Shown piece after piece: positions 54,715-64,000 of a stretch of DNA of 64,000 nucleotides. The first letter of the stretch is position 1; every line of letters begins with the position of its first letter. The notes under the pieces were generated by a model, which was given only the letters and a program-made list of their open reading frames with translations, did not search any database and had not been told where the DNA came from. The stretch is from Rhizobium sp. (GTDB lineage: Bacteria > Pseudomonadota > Alphaproteobacteria > Rhizobiales > Rhizobiaceae). Location: the NCBI GenBank assembly GCA_019739215.1, contig JAHHDR010000037.1, positions 1 through 64,000 of the forward strand, read 5' to 3'. A program made the position numbers and the translations under genes.

Positions 54715-54723
54715 CGTGAGTGG

Positions 54724-54812
54724 GTCAGTGGTCGCTGGCCAGTTCGGTGCGGGACTGTGGGTTCCGCTCCGGCTGGCGGTGATCGGGATTTCACTGATCC
54801 CAGACCACTGAC
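54724..54812. repeat. Structured spacer between sufD and sufS
   Basis: The 143-bp sufD-sufS gap contains a perfect 10-bp inverted repeat, GTCAGTGGTC (54724-54733) and GACCACTGAC (54803-54812), extendable by TGG/CCA past a two-base bulge, plus an inner hairpin GGGAT-N7-ATCCC (54785-54801). It could be a dispersed palindromic element or an mRNA structure modulating expression within the operon. No ORF is credible in it. Confidence 0.5.
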
Positions 54813-54857
54813 GGCGATGATTGAGCGAACGACGCATCGCTTTGGCAGGCCCCTTCA

Positions 54858-56103
54858 ATGACAGGCTACGACGTCGAAGCCGATCCGCAAGGATTTCCCG
54901 ATCCTGTCGCGCGAGACCGTCTATGGCAAGCCGCTCGTCTATCTCGACAACGGCGCGTCCGCTCAAAAACCGCAGGTGGTCATCGACGCCGTTTCGCATG
55001 CTTATTCCAATGAATATGCGAATGTGCATCGTGGCCTGCATTTCCTCTCCAATGCCGCAACCGACGCCTATGAGGCGGCGCGCGAAAAGGTGCGCCGTTT
55101 CCTGAATGCCGGTTCGGTGGACGAGATCGTCTTCACCAAATCCTCCACCGAGGCGATCAATACGGTTGCTTACGGTTACGGCATGCCAAAGATCGGCGAG
55201 GGCGACGAGATCGTCATTTCGATCATGGAACATCACTCCAACATCGTGCCGTGGCATTTCATTCGCGAGCGGCAGGGCGCCAAGCTTGTCTGGGTGCCTG
55301 TCGATGATGACGGCGCGTTCCATATCGAGGCTTTCGAAAAAAGCCTGACGGAGCGCACCAAGCTCGTTGCCATCACCCATATGTCGAATGCGCTGGGCAC
55401 CATCGTGCCGGTCAAGGAAATCTGCCACATCGCCCATGAGCGCGGCATTCCGGTGCTTGTCGATGGCTCTCAGGGCGCGGTTCACATGCCGGTCGACGTG
55501 CGCGATATCGATTGCGACTGGTACGTCATGACCGGCCACAAGCTTTACGGTCCCTCGGGCATCGGCGTGCTCTACGGCAAGGCTGACCGCCTGAGCGAGA
55601 TGCGGCCGTTCCAGGGCGGCGGCGAGATGATCCTCGGACGTGTCACGATGGACGACGTCACCTATAACGAGCCGCCGCACCGTTTCGAGGCCGGAAACGC
55701 CGCCCATCGTGCAGGCGATCGGGCTCGGCTCATGCGCTTGGATTACATGGAGCAGATCTCGGCCGTGCCGCGATTGCCGAGCCCACGAGGCTGGTCTCGC
55801 GGCCTATGCCGCCGAGCGGCTGCGCGCCGTCAACTCGCTGCGCATCATCGGCAATGCGCCGGGCAAGGGCGGGATCTTCTCCTTCGAACTCGAGGGCATC
55901 CATGCCCACGACGTGTCGATGGTGATCGACCGGCAGCGGCGTCGCCGTGCGCGCCGGCACCCATTGCGCCCATGCCGCTCTTGAACCGCTTCGGCGTCAC
56001 CATCCACATGCCGGGCATCGTTTCGGCCTTTACAACACCCGCGCCGAGGTCGATCGTTCTCGTCGAGGCGCTCGACTACGCGCCCGCAAGTTCTTTCGCC
56101 TGA
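54858..56103 (+). CDS. sufS: Cysteine desulfurase SufS, group II (multiple frameshifts)
   Basis: Second cysteine desulfurase of the operon, about 413 residues after correction. MTGYDVEAIRKDFPILSRE requires removal of one G near 54880. From 54976 a long intact stretch contains LVYLDNGASAQKP, FTKSSTEAINTVAYGYG, MEHHSNIVPWHFI, DGSQGAVHMPVDV and the PLP lysine in MTGHKLYGPSGIGVLYG. After 55690 at least five indels split the end, but VRAGTHCAHAA with the catalytic Cys and VEALDYARKFFA remain readable. Group II enzymes usually need a SufE or SufU partner, which is not seen in this operon. Confidence 0.88.
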
Positions 56104-56128
56104 GAGCAGGATTGCAGGTTCATGGACC

Positions 56129-56537
56129 ATGACTGCCGACACGGCCGACGGCAAAGGTTACCCGTGACGTGACCGAAGACTGCTGCAAAGTCCGTCTGCC
56201 ATTCCGCCCGACGAGACTCGCGCGCCTCTCGCGACGACGTGATCGTCGCCGCGCTCAAGACCGTCTACGATCCGGAGATCCCGGCCGACATTCTTCGAAA
56301 CTCGGCCTCGTTCTACCAGCGTCGACATCGAGGACGACCGGTTCGGTCAAGATCGTCATGACCCTGACCGCGCCCGGCTGCCCCGTCGCCGGCGAGATGC
56401 CGGGCTGGGTCGAGAATGCCGTCGGCGCGGTCGAGGGCGTGTTCCGGCGTCGAAGTGTCGAGATGACCTTCGATCCGCCGTGGTCGGCCGGACCGCATGT
56501 CGCGAAGAGGCCCAGGTCGCCGCTCGGCTGGTATTGA
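56129..56537 (+). CDS. sufT: SufT/MIP18-like DUF59 protein (multiple frameshifts)
   Basis: Fe-S maturation factor of the MIP18 family, about 130 residues after correction. Reconstructed blocks are LSDDV, ALKTVYDPEIPADIFELGLV, VDIEDD, KIVMTLTAPGCPVAGEMPGW, VEGV, VEMTFDPPW and ALGWY; the conserved Cys lies in APGCPVAGEMP. At least six single-base insertions are needed (first in AAA near 56155). Agrobacterium calls the equivalent gene sufX. It helps cluster transfer to client proteins; the biochemical step is unsettled. Confidence 0.8.
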
Positions 56538-56612
56538 AGGTTTAACGCACCGGAACTACATTCGATTCGAAACAACCGGGCCTTGAACCCGTCGTGGAAG
56601 GAGAATGAGCCC

Positions 56613-57009
56613 ATGGGCTTTGCAGTGATGACCATGACGGATGCCGCTTCTGAACGCGTCCGCGAAATTGTTGAGAATTCGTCCGAGGATGCGTTGGGAA
56701 TTCGCGTCGGCATCAAGAAGGGTGGCTGCGCGGGGATGGAATATACGATCGGCCTCGTGACCGAGCCGAATGCCAAGGACGACCTTATCGAGCGCGATGG
56801 CGCGAAGGTGTGGGTCGAGCCGGCGGCGGTGCTCTACCTGCTCGGCACGCAGATGGGATTTTCGAAGTCTCCACCTTGCGCACGGGCTTCACCTTCAACA
56901 ACCCCAACCAGACGTCGGCCTGTGGGCTGCGGCGAGAGCGTGGAACTCAAGCCTGCCGACCTCGCAGCGCTTGCCGCGCGTGGTGACGCGGTCCGTGCGC
57001 GCCGGCTGA
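56613..57009 (+). CDS. sufA: A-type Fe-S carrier SufA (frameshifts)
   Basis: A-type carrier, about 130 residues after correction, that hands clusters to targets. GFAVMTMTDAASERVREIV and KKGGCAGMEYTIGLV carry the first Cys ligand; the last two are in CGCGESVEL. Frame breaks: TTTT near 56860 (two T too many), GGG near 56930, and one C near 57001, after which the stop is at 57009. The ATG at 56613 is chosen for MGFAVM, with GGAGAATGAG nearby. Last gene of the suf operon; terminator follows. Confidence 0.85.
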
Positions 57010-57035
57010 GCCGGATATCCCGAGATTGGCATGCA

Positions 57036-57059
57036 AAACGGGCGCCCAGGCGCCCGTTT
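57036..57059. terminator. Bidirectional terminator between suf operon and DUF983 gene
   Basis: A perfect 11-bp stem AAACGGGCGCC / GGCGCCCGTTT with a two-base loop, between convergent genes; both strands end in a short U or A run. Confidence 0.88.
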
Positions 57060-57083
57060 CCATTTGGGATCGGTGCGCGGCAG

Positions 57084-57536
57084 TCAGTCGAGGCTGTCTT
57101 CCGGCTTGGGCTCCTGGCCGCCGAAACCATGCATGCGGGCACCCCACTGCAGGCCGATGACGCCGCCCTTGATGGGCTGGATCGTTGCCATCGCGAGCAG
57201 GACCGTCAGCGGCGTCCAGATCGCGAGATGCGTCCAGTTTGACAGCGTCCACACCGTGTCGGTCATCATGAAGCCACCGACCACGATATGGCCGACCAGC
57301 ACGATCGAGAGATAGGCCGGCAGGTCGTCGGCTCGCTGGTGCGTGTAGTCGGCATTGCAGTTGGCGCAATGATCGACCGGCTTGAGGAATGCGCGGAACA
57401 GCCTGCCTTCGCCGCAGTTCGGGCAGCGACAATAGAGGCCGCGCTTCATCGCCTTGACGACATCGCGCTTCTCGCCCGCGTCCCCAGGCCGGGTCTTCCA
57501 TTCTATCGGCATCGATTGAGCCTGCATCTTATCCAT
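57084..57536 (-). CDS. DUF983 membrane protein
   Basis: A 150-residue inner-membrane protein with a cytoplasmic zinc ribbon (RCPNCGEGRLF and HCANCNADY, two CxxC pairs) followed by two hydrophobic helices (YLSIVLVGHIVVGGFM and LAIWTPLTVLLAMATI). Matches DUF983; function unknown. It follows rnr by 45 bp on the same strand, the usual rhizobial order topA-rnr-DUF983. Confidence 0.9.
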   Translation of the reverse strand: MDKMQAQSMPIEWKTRPGDAGEKRDVVKAMKRGLYCRCPNCGEGRLFRAFLKPVDHCANCNADYTHQRADDLPAYLSIVLVGHIVVGGFMMTDTVWTLSNWTHLAIWTPLTVLLAMATIQPIKGGVIGLQWGARMHGFGGQEPKPEDSLD

Positions 57537-57581
57537 CCTGGCGCCTTCCGTGATTGTATGGCGCCGGCGATGGAAGGAACA

Positions 57582-59908
57582 TCACCTGCGTCCGCGTGGC
57601 GGTCTGGTACCGGGTTTCTTGCGCACCACGTCACGCGAATTGCGGCGCCCGGACTTGTGGAAGGATCGCATTGCCGTCGGCATCTTGCGGCCCTCGGGCT
57701 CAGGACATTTCAGAACCGCAGCGCGCCCGCCAAGCGGGACCGCGTCGGCCAGCCGCACGCGGAACCGTGTCCCCGAGCCTGATAGCCGAGACCCGGCTTT
57801 CTCCCCCGTCAGTGCCCTGGTGCGCTTCGTCGTAGAGGTAATAGTCGGTTGCCCAGTGTAGATATGGGAACGAACCCGTCGGCGCCATACTCCGGCAGCG
57901 CGACAAATAGTCCCGCCTTGGTGACACCCGCGACGCCCGGCCGTCGAACTCCTCGCCGATCGCGCTCGGCGAGATGGTGCGCGATCAGCCGGTCGACGGT
58001 CTCGCGCTCGGCGGCCATGGCGCGGCGTTCGGGTCGAGATCTCGGCGGCGATGTCGTCCAGCTGCCCTTCCTGCTGTGAGCCGTCGTCGCCCGAGAGCCG
58101 AGCGACCCGACCAGCGCCCGGTGGACGATCAGGTCGGCATAGCGGCGGATCGGCGAGGGTGAAATGCGCGTACTTCAGCAGATTGAGGCCGAAGTGGCCG
58201 ATAGTTTCTCCGGGCTGTAGATCGCCTGGCTCTGCTGCGCAGCACCATTTCGTTGACCATGTCTCGAGCTTGCCGGCGAGCGCGCTTGGCCAGGATGCGG
58301 TTGAAGATCGGCTCGGACGACCGCATTGGCCGTGCGAAAGCGCATGGTCAGCGGCGAGGAACTCGCGCAGCACTTCCTGCTTGGGCGAGGGGCGTCATCG
58401 TGCACGCGGTAGAACCAGCGCTGCTTCTTTTCCAGCGTCTCTCGCGGCCGCGACGTTGGCCTGGATCATCATCTCCTCGATCAGCTTGTGCGCATCGAGG
58501 CGCTCGGGAACTGACGACCGTTGTCCACCGTGCCATCGCGGCTCTGAGCACGATCTTGCGCTCCGGCATGTCGAGTTCCAGCGGCTGCGCGGCCTCGCGC
58601 GCCTTCACCATCGGCCATAGGCGTGCCACAGCGGCTTCAGGATCGGTTCCAGCACGCGGCCGGTCTTGTCGTCCGGGCTGACCGTCGATCGCCGCCTGCG
58701 CCTGCTGGTAGCTGAGCTTGGCGGCGACTCTCATCATCATGCGGTGGAAAGTGTGGCTCGCCTTGCGGCCTTCCTTCGAGACACCATGCGGACCGCCAGG
58801 GCGGCCTGTCTGCGCCTTCCTTGCAGCGAGCAGAGGTCGTTGGAGATCCGCTCCGGCAGCATCGGCACCACCCGGTCCGGGAAATAGACCGAGTTGCCGC
58901 GCTTAGCGCCTCGCGGTCGAGCGCGTGCCGGGCCGCACATACCAGGACGACGTCGGCGATCGCGACGATGACGATGACCCGCCAGGATTGTCGGGCGAGG
59001 GTCGGCTCGGCATAGACCGCGTCGTCATGGTCCTTGGCGTCCGCCGGGTCGATGGTGATCAGCGGGAGGTCGCGCCAGTCCTCGCGTGTGAGACCCACTG
59101 TCCGGGCCTGATCCGCCTCGCGCAGCACGGCGGGAAGACGTGGGGATCCGTGGGCATGGATCGCGATCATCGAGATCGCCTTTTCCGGGCGACCGATGCC
59201 GACGACCGAGAGCACCTTGGCGGTCAGGCTCATCCTGGCCGAGCGTTCCCTCACCTCGACGAGGTCGCCGTCCCGGCGTCGCCCGAATCCTCGGGCATGA
59301 CGCATTTCCTCGCCGGCGGTCGATCGGCATGGCAGGCGCCGTCCGTCGTCCATTCGCCGATACACGCCCAGGCCGCGTTCTGCGCTTGTCGATGACCTTG
59401 ATCGACCGGGCCGTGTAGGCCGGGCCGACCGCGTCCTTGTGGCGAATATCTTTGCCAGATGCGGTCGCCGAGACCGGCCGCGGGCGCCTTCTGCGCCGCG
59501 CGCGGCGGATGCACGCACGGCGGGGCCGCGCCCTTCCTCAGCCATTCCGGCGGGCGGGCGATCAACTCGCCGTCGCGTCGCGCGTGGTGATGTCGAGCAC
59601 CGTCACCGGGGGCAGTGCGCCGGGGCGGGACAGCGACTTGCGGTTCTTTTCGCAGCAGGCCGTCGTCCTCCAGCTGCGCGTAGCGCCGCCTTGAGTTCGA
59701 TGCGGGCATCGCCTTTCAGGCCGAAGGCCTTGGCGATGTCGCGCTTGTTGGCGCGCTGCGGGATTGTCCTGCGATGAATTCGAGCAGCATTTCGCGCGGC
59801 GGCACTTCGCCGTGAATGACTCCCGGGAACGCTTGCCGCGCTCGCCGAACTCGGCGGATTTCTTCTGCCGGCTGCCGCCTGTCGTTCGCTCTTGGGTGCT
59901 CGTGCCAC
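57582..59908 (-). CDS. rnr: Ribonuclease R (heavily frameshifted)
   Basis: 3'-5' exoribonuclease of the RNB family, roughly 760 residues after correction. Recognisable blocks run through all frames in the right order: GERGKRSREVIHGEVPPREM near the N-terminus, NKRDIAKAFGLKGDARIELKA (winged helix), GRPEKAISMIAIHAHG, LPLITIDPADAKDHDDAVYA with the catalytic Asp cluster, then the S1 domain (VTKAGLFVALPEYGADGFVP) and the basic tail KKPGTRPPRGRR. Fifteen or more indels are needed. The start is probably GTG at 59908, directly after the topA stop. Conservation of every domain argues for sequence error, not gene decay. Confidence 0.82.
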
Positions 59909-59910
59909 GC

Positions 59911-62572
59911 TCAGGCCTTCTTCGCTTTCGCGGCAGCCTTGGGCTTTGCCTTCGCCTTCGGCTTTGCGGTTTTCTTTTCGCCTGCGCCTTCTGCGGCTGC
60001 AGCCTTCTTTCTTGGCCGGAGCCTTGGTCTTGCCGGCCGGGCCGCCTTGGCGGCGCGTTCGGCGATCAGCGCAAGCGCCTCTTCCACGCGTCACCGACTG
60101 GGGATCCTTGCCCCTTCGGAATGGTCGCGTTGACCTTCTCCCAATTGACGTAGGGCCCATACCGACCATCGCGCACGGTGATCTTGCCGCCGTCGGGGTG
60201 ATCGCCCAGATCCTTCAATGCAGCGGGTGCCGAACGGTTCCCGCGGCCGCCAGGCCCCTTGGCTTCCTTGTCGGCAATCACCGAGACCGCACGATTGAGG
60301 CCGATCGAGAACACGTCCTCCACCGACTCCAGATTGGCATATTTCCCGTCATGGAGCAGGAACGGGCCATAGCGGCCGATGCCGGCAGAAATCATCTTCG
60401 ACGTTTCCGGATGCTGGCCGATGTCGCGCGGCAGGTTCAGGAGCGCGAGCGCCTTTTCCTGATCCATGCTGGCGGGGTCCCAGCCCTTGGGCAGGCTGGA
60501 ACGCTTGGCCTCCTTGCCTTCGCCACGCTGAACATAGGGCCCGAAGCGACCCGAGCGCAGGGTGATCTCCTCGCCAGTGATCGCATCGGTGCCGAAGGAA
60601 ACATTCTCCCCCATCGCCGCCTCGCCGTTGGCGGCCTCCGCGCCGAACGGCCGGGTGAAGCGGCACTCTGGATAGTTGGAGCAGCCGACAAAGGCGCCGC
60701 TTGCGCGGCCTAGCTTGAGCGACAGTCGCCCGGTGCCGCATTTCGGGCATGACCGGGGGTCGCTGCCATCCTCCCGCTTCGGGAAAGCGAGCGGCGCCAG
60801 CGCCTCGTTCAGCGCGTCGAGCACGTCCGAGACGCGCAGTTCCTTGGTGTCCTCGATGGCTGCGAAGAATTGGGTCCAGAAATCCCGCAGGACGTCCTTC
60901 CAGTTGAGGTCGCCGGCCGAGATGCTGTCGAGTTTCTCTTCCAGCGAGGCGGTGAAATCATACTCCACATAGCGGGAGAAGAAGTTCTCCAGGAATGCCG
61001 TCACCAGCCGGCCCTTGGCGTCCGGAATGAGCTTTCGCTTGTCGATCGTGATGTATTCGCGGTCGCGCAGCGTAGCGAGCGTCGAGGCGTAGGTCGAGGG
61101 CCGGCCGATGCCGAGTTCTTCCATTTTCTTGATCAGGCTGGCTTCGGAATAGCGCGGCGGCGGTTCGGTGAAGTGCTGGCTGGCGTTGATCTTTTCCTTT
61201 GCCACGCTCTCGTCGGCACGGATCTCCGGCAGGCGGCCGTCTTCCTCGTCAGCGGCCTCGGTGTCTTCCTTTTCCTCGCGCAGGTCGGTGTAGGCGGCGA
61301 TGAAGCCGTCGAATCTGATCACCGAGCCGACGGCGCGCAGGCCGGCCGTGCGTCCGCCATTGGACGCGACGATTTCCGCCGTCGTGCGCTCGATGTCGGC
61401 CGAGGCCATCTGGCTGGCGATGCCGCGCTTCCAGATAAGGTCGTAGAGCCGGAACTGGTCGGCATCGAGATATTTGCGGACGCTGTCCGGTGTGCGATTG
61501 AAGTCCGTTGGGCGAATTGCCTCGTGGGCTTCCTGGGCGTTCTTCGCCTTGGTCGCATAGAAGCGGGGCTTTTCGGAAGATACTGCGTGCCGAACACACT
61601 GGCTATGGCACCCCGGGCGGCCTCGATGGCTTCGGGGGCAATCTGCACGCCGTCGGTTCGCATATAGGTGATGAGGCCGGTGACTTCACCGCCGATGTCG
61701 AAGCCCTCGTAGAGCTTCTGGGCGACCTGCATGGTGCGAGAGGCGTTGAAGCCGAGGCGGGATGATGCTGCCTGCTGCAAGGTGGACGTGGTGAAGGGCG
61801 GTCCGGGGTTGCGCTTGACCGGTTTGGCCTCGACGCTCTCGACGCGGAAGGCCGCGCCTTCGAGCAATGCCTTGATATCCCCGGCGTGATCGCCGTTCGC
61901 AACCGACCTTGCCGTAAGGCGCTTGCCATCGGCCGCCACGAGCCTGGCCTCGAACGTATCGTTGCGCGGCGTGCGCAGCAGCGCCGAGATGTTCCAGTAT
62001 TCCTCCGAGACGAACCGTTCGATCTCGTTCTCGCGATCACAGACCAGGCGCAGCGCCACGGACTGGACGCGGCCGGCGGAACGGGCGCCCGGAAGCTTGC
62101 GCCAGAGGACCGGCGAGAGCGTGAAGCCGACGAGGTAGTCGAGCGCACGGCGGGCCAGATAGGCATCGACCAGCGGCACGTCGATGTCGCGCGGCGCGGC
62201 CATCGCATCGAGCACGGCCTTCTTGGTGATCGCGTTGAAGACGACGCGCTTGACCGGCTTGTCGCCGATCGCCTTCTTCTTCCGGAGAAGATCGAGCACG
62301 TGCCAGGAAATCGCCTCTCCCTCGCGATCCGGGTCGGTCGCGAGAAACAGTGCGTCGGCATTCTTCACGGCGTCGGCAATTTCGTTGACGCGTTTTGCCG
62401 ACGCCGAGTCGACTTCCCACGTCATGGCGAAATCGTTGTCCGGCTGCACGGAGCCGTCCTTGGCGGGCAGATCCCGCACGTGGCCAAAGGAAGCCAGGAC
62501 CTTGTAGTCCGGGCCAAGATACTTGTTGATTGTCTTCGCTTTTGCAGGCGATTCGACGACGACGACGTTCAT
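59911..62572 (-). CDS. topA: DNA topoisomerase I (few frameshifts)
   Basis: Type IA topoisomerase of about 885 residues relaxing negative supercoils. MNVVVVESPAKAKTINKYLG opens the Toprim domain with DPDREGEAI; the catalytic Tyr is in GLITYMRTDG; the C-terminus has a zinc finger (CPKCGTGRLSL, CSNYPECRF) and a Lys-Ala-rich tail. One base is missing near 61577: adding it gives LPEKPRFYATKAKNAQEAHE and joins the halves. Two extra bases near 60085-60110 must be removed to reach the tail ending KAAAKAKKA at 59911. Essential gene, so these are probably errors. Confidence 0.94.
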
Positions 62573-62674
62573 TATTTCCTTCCGCCCGTGATCAAGACGG
62601 GCTGATCTTACGCATGCGCGCATTGTTCCAGAGCGCTTTGCGGCATGGCAAGCCCTTTTGGCCCTGCGGCGCTG

Positions 62675-62704
62675 CTTATAGCGCTGTGCCCGTCACTATT
62701 GCAA
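62675..62704 (-). promoter_or_regulatory. Candidate topA promoter
   Basis: On the minus strand TTGCAA (62704-62699), an 18-bp spacer and TATAAG (62680-62675), about 105 bp upstream of the topA start. The rest of the 316-bp gap 62573-62888 shows no gene; its right part (62800-62830) is AT-rich and probably contains the promoter of the small plus-strand gene. Confidence 0.45.
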
Positions 62705-62888
62705 TCGTGCAACATGCCGAAGAGCCGGGGCCGGCATCGCACAGGCTGCAGCGAAGGCGCTTTGCAACGAGATACAACCTGAGTGCGCAACGAAACCGAT
62801 TGCAATTATAGATATTTAATGTAGTGTTCTGCGAGTGTAGAGGGATATCCGATCGAATCTTCGATCTAAGGTTGTGAAAGCGGACTCC

Positions 62889-63134
62889 ATGCCAAACGGG
62901 ACGGACAGTGGCGGGGCCGGTGGCGGCTCCTCGCGTGAAAATATTGCCTATGTCAGGCAGATGCTGGCCGAGCTGGCACAAGTGGCGCGCAAGGAGCGCG
63001 CCGACCTGCTCGCCTATCTGCTCGAGATGGCGTTTACCGAGGCGAGCGATCTGCTGACCGATCGATCAGGGGTCATCAAGGGCGAGCGAAACCAGTCCGC
63101 CGGGATGGCGGTAAAGCCGGCCCGCAAGGTCTAG
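62889..63134 (+). CDS. Small conserved hypothetical protein
   Basis: An 81-residue protein: MPNGTDSGGAGGG, then a helical core ENIAYVRQMLAELAQVARKE and DLLAYLLEMAFTEASDLL. This YVRQML...L...EMA pattern recurs in small proteins of many Rhizobiales, as far as I recall; function unknown. It lies on the plus strand between topA and dprA and overlaps the 3' end of dprA by 69 bp. The overlapping last 20 codons could result from an indel that hides an earlier stop. Confidence 0.65.
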   Translation: MPNGTDSGGAGGGSSRENIAYVRQMLAELAQVARKERADLLAYLLEMAFTEASDLLTDRSGVIKGERNQSAGMAVKPARKV

Positions 63135-64000
63135 TTCGAGAAGCACCAGATAAACCGATTGCGCCGGAAGACCCGTGTGGCGGATCAGTTCGTCGATCTC
63201 GATCGGCGCCGGTCCCAATGCCGTGACGATCAGGTCTCGGTCGGCATCGTTGGGCGGGACGGCCAGCGGGCGCTCGTCCTCGAAGATGGGTTCACTAACC
63301 TGGTGCGGTGAGAAAAGGTCGATCTGCGTGACAGGGGCCATGGCCTCGATGACATCCGATGCGCCGGTGATCAGGGTCGCGCCTTCCCGGATCAGGTTGT
63401 TGGCACCGGCCGAACGCGGGTCGAGCGGCGAGCCCGGGACGGCGAAGACGAGGCGGCCGAAATTTGCCGCATAGCGCGCGGTGATCAGCGAGCCGGAACG
63501 GGCCGCAGCCTCCGTGACAACCAGGCCGAGGGCTATGCCTGCGATCACCCGGTTTCGGCGAGGAAAATCCCTCGCACGCGGCTCCCAGCCGAACGGCATT
63601 TCCGAGAGCAGCACGCCGCCCTGCGCCAGCAACTCCGCCACGAGCGGAAGGTTTTCGGGCGGGTAGGGCCGATCAAGTCCGCCAGCCAGCACGGCAATCG
63701 TCCCGGTGTCGAGGCTCGCCCGATGGGCGGCCGTGTCGATGCCGCGCGCGAATCCGGAGACGACAGTGTAGCCGGCCCGACCGACATCGCGGGCGATGAT
63801 GGCGGCGAACTTGGCGCCTGCGACAGAACAGTTGCGCGCGCCAACGATGCCGATGGCCGGCTGGCGCAAGGCGTCGGCGCGGCCCTTGATGGCAATCAGC
63901 GGCGGCGCCCCTTCGATCTGCTTGAGCGCCGCTGGGTAGTCCGGCTCGCCGATTCCCAAGAAACGTCCGCCGAACCGTGATGCGAATTCGAGTTCGGCAA
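63066..64000 (-). CDS. dprA: DNA-processing protein DprA, 5'-partial
   Basis: The last 311 residues of DprA (Smf), which loads RecA on incoming single-stranded DNA in transformation. The Rossmann-like fold shows IGIVGARNCSVAGAKFA, VVSGFARGIDTAAHRASL, LAGGLDRPYPPENLPL, SEMPFGWEPRARDFPRRNRV and TEAAARSGSLITARYA; a C-terminal winged-helix domain follows (IEIDELIRHTGLPAQSVYL). A TTG at 63959 could be read as a start, but the frame continues upstream with family-like sequence (ELEFASRFGGRFLGIGEPDYP), so the gene begins beyond the window. Confidence 0.94.
   Translation of the reverse strand, partial: AELEFASRFGGRFLGIGEPDYPAALKQIEGAPPLIAIKGRADALRQPAIGIVGARNCSVAGAKFAAIIARDVGRAGYTVVSGFARGIDTAAHRASLDTGTIAVLAGGLDRPYPPENLPLVAELLAQGGVLLSEMPFGWEPRARDFPRRNRVIAGIALGLVVTEAAARSGSLITARYAANFGRLVFAVPGSPLDPRSAGANNLIREGATLITGASDVIEAMAPVTQIDLFSPHQVSEPIFEDERPLAVPPNDADRDLIVTALGPAPIEIDELIRHTGLPAQSVYLVLLELDLAGRLYRHPGGLVSLALDDP

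Noticed and set aside
54715..54857. A missing small gene in the sufD-sufS spacer
   Set aside because: No frame with a ribosome-binding site or coding-like composition; the inverted repeat explains the stretch better.
53410..59908. suf genes and rnr as a pseudogene cluster
   Set aside because: No premature in-frame substitutions, deletions or motif loss are seen; only one- or two-base indels in genes expected to be essential. Sequence error explains this better.
1..64000. Mobile elements, CRISPR arrays, tRNA or rRNA genes, prophage or a defence island
   Set aside because: I looked for transposase or integrase motifs, direct repeat arrays, tRNA-like cloverleafs and clusters of unknown genes; none was seen. 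Gene order is typical core chromosome; the only accessory-looking unit is the PIN toxin-antitoxin pair.

Overview
The window is about 64 kb of ordinary, GC-rich, gene-dense alphaproteobacterial chromosome. Gene content and order point to the family Rhizobiaceae (Rhizobium, Agrobacterium, Shinella, Ensifer group): dprA-topA-rnr-DUF983, sufS-sufB-sufC-sufD-sufS-sufT-sufA, gph-rpiA-DUF2059-gor, a class II DAHP synthase, and operator-like sites matching the RirA motif. The genus cannot be fixed from the sequence alone. I see no rRNA, tRNA, CRISPR, prophage or insertion sequence.

Layout. 1-17 kb: the end of a GGDEF-EAL protein; a minus-strand run moaA, DUF1176-like, EamA transporter, mobA, mobB, exported protein, thioesterase (molybdenum cofactor theme); a MarR regulator divergent from an alpha/beta hydrolase; several single genes; an L,D-transpeptidase, a diguanylate cyclase and tandem fumarases of both classes. 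17-25 kb: a large L,D-transpeptidase behind a structured leader that may hold a small RNA, an ArsR-SRPBCC pair, gph, rpiA, DUF2059, gor and a LysR regulator. 25-41 kb: two small ORFs, DAHP synthase, GFA protein, MDR oxidoreductase, hemerythrin, DUF1003, nadE, a molybdopterin-binding/nucleotidyltransferase protein, a TonB-dependent receptor with a RirA-type box, TfoX, Nudix, RhlE helicase, M23 peptidase, DUF455 and PrxQ. 41-64 kb: AsmA-like protein, methyltransferase, tyrS, anmK joined in frame to a GNAT domain, a PIN toxin-antitoxin pair, a hydrolase, the suf operon behind a second RirA-type box, DUF983, rnr, topA, a small conserved gene and the 3' part of dprA.

Iron and Fe-S metabolism is the best functional link. 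Two sites of the form TTGAC-N7-GTCA, each containing TGA-N9-TCA, lie upstream of exactly the two genes or operons where RirA control would be expected: an outer-membrane (probably heme) receptor and the Fe-S assembly operon. The window also encodes Fe-S clients (MoaA, class I fumarase) and an iron-independent fumarase beside the Fe-S one.

Major caveat: many genes carry single-base indels, mostly +1, densest at 19.1-21.4 kb and 53.7-60.1 kb. They break genes that should be essential (suf genes, topA, rpiA) while all protein motifs remain readable across frames. I read these as sequence errors, not pseudogenes, and give reconstructed whole-gene coordinates. I found no convincing undescribed multi-gene system. 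The most interesting leads are the candidate small RNA or attenuator near 17.26-17.34 kb, the RirA-type sites, the AnmK-GNAT fusion and a structured spacer inside the suf operon.
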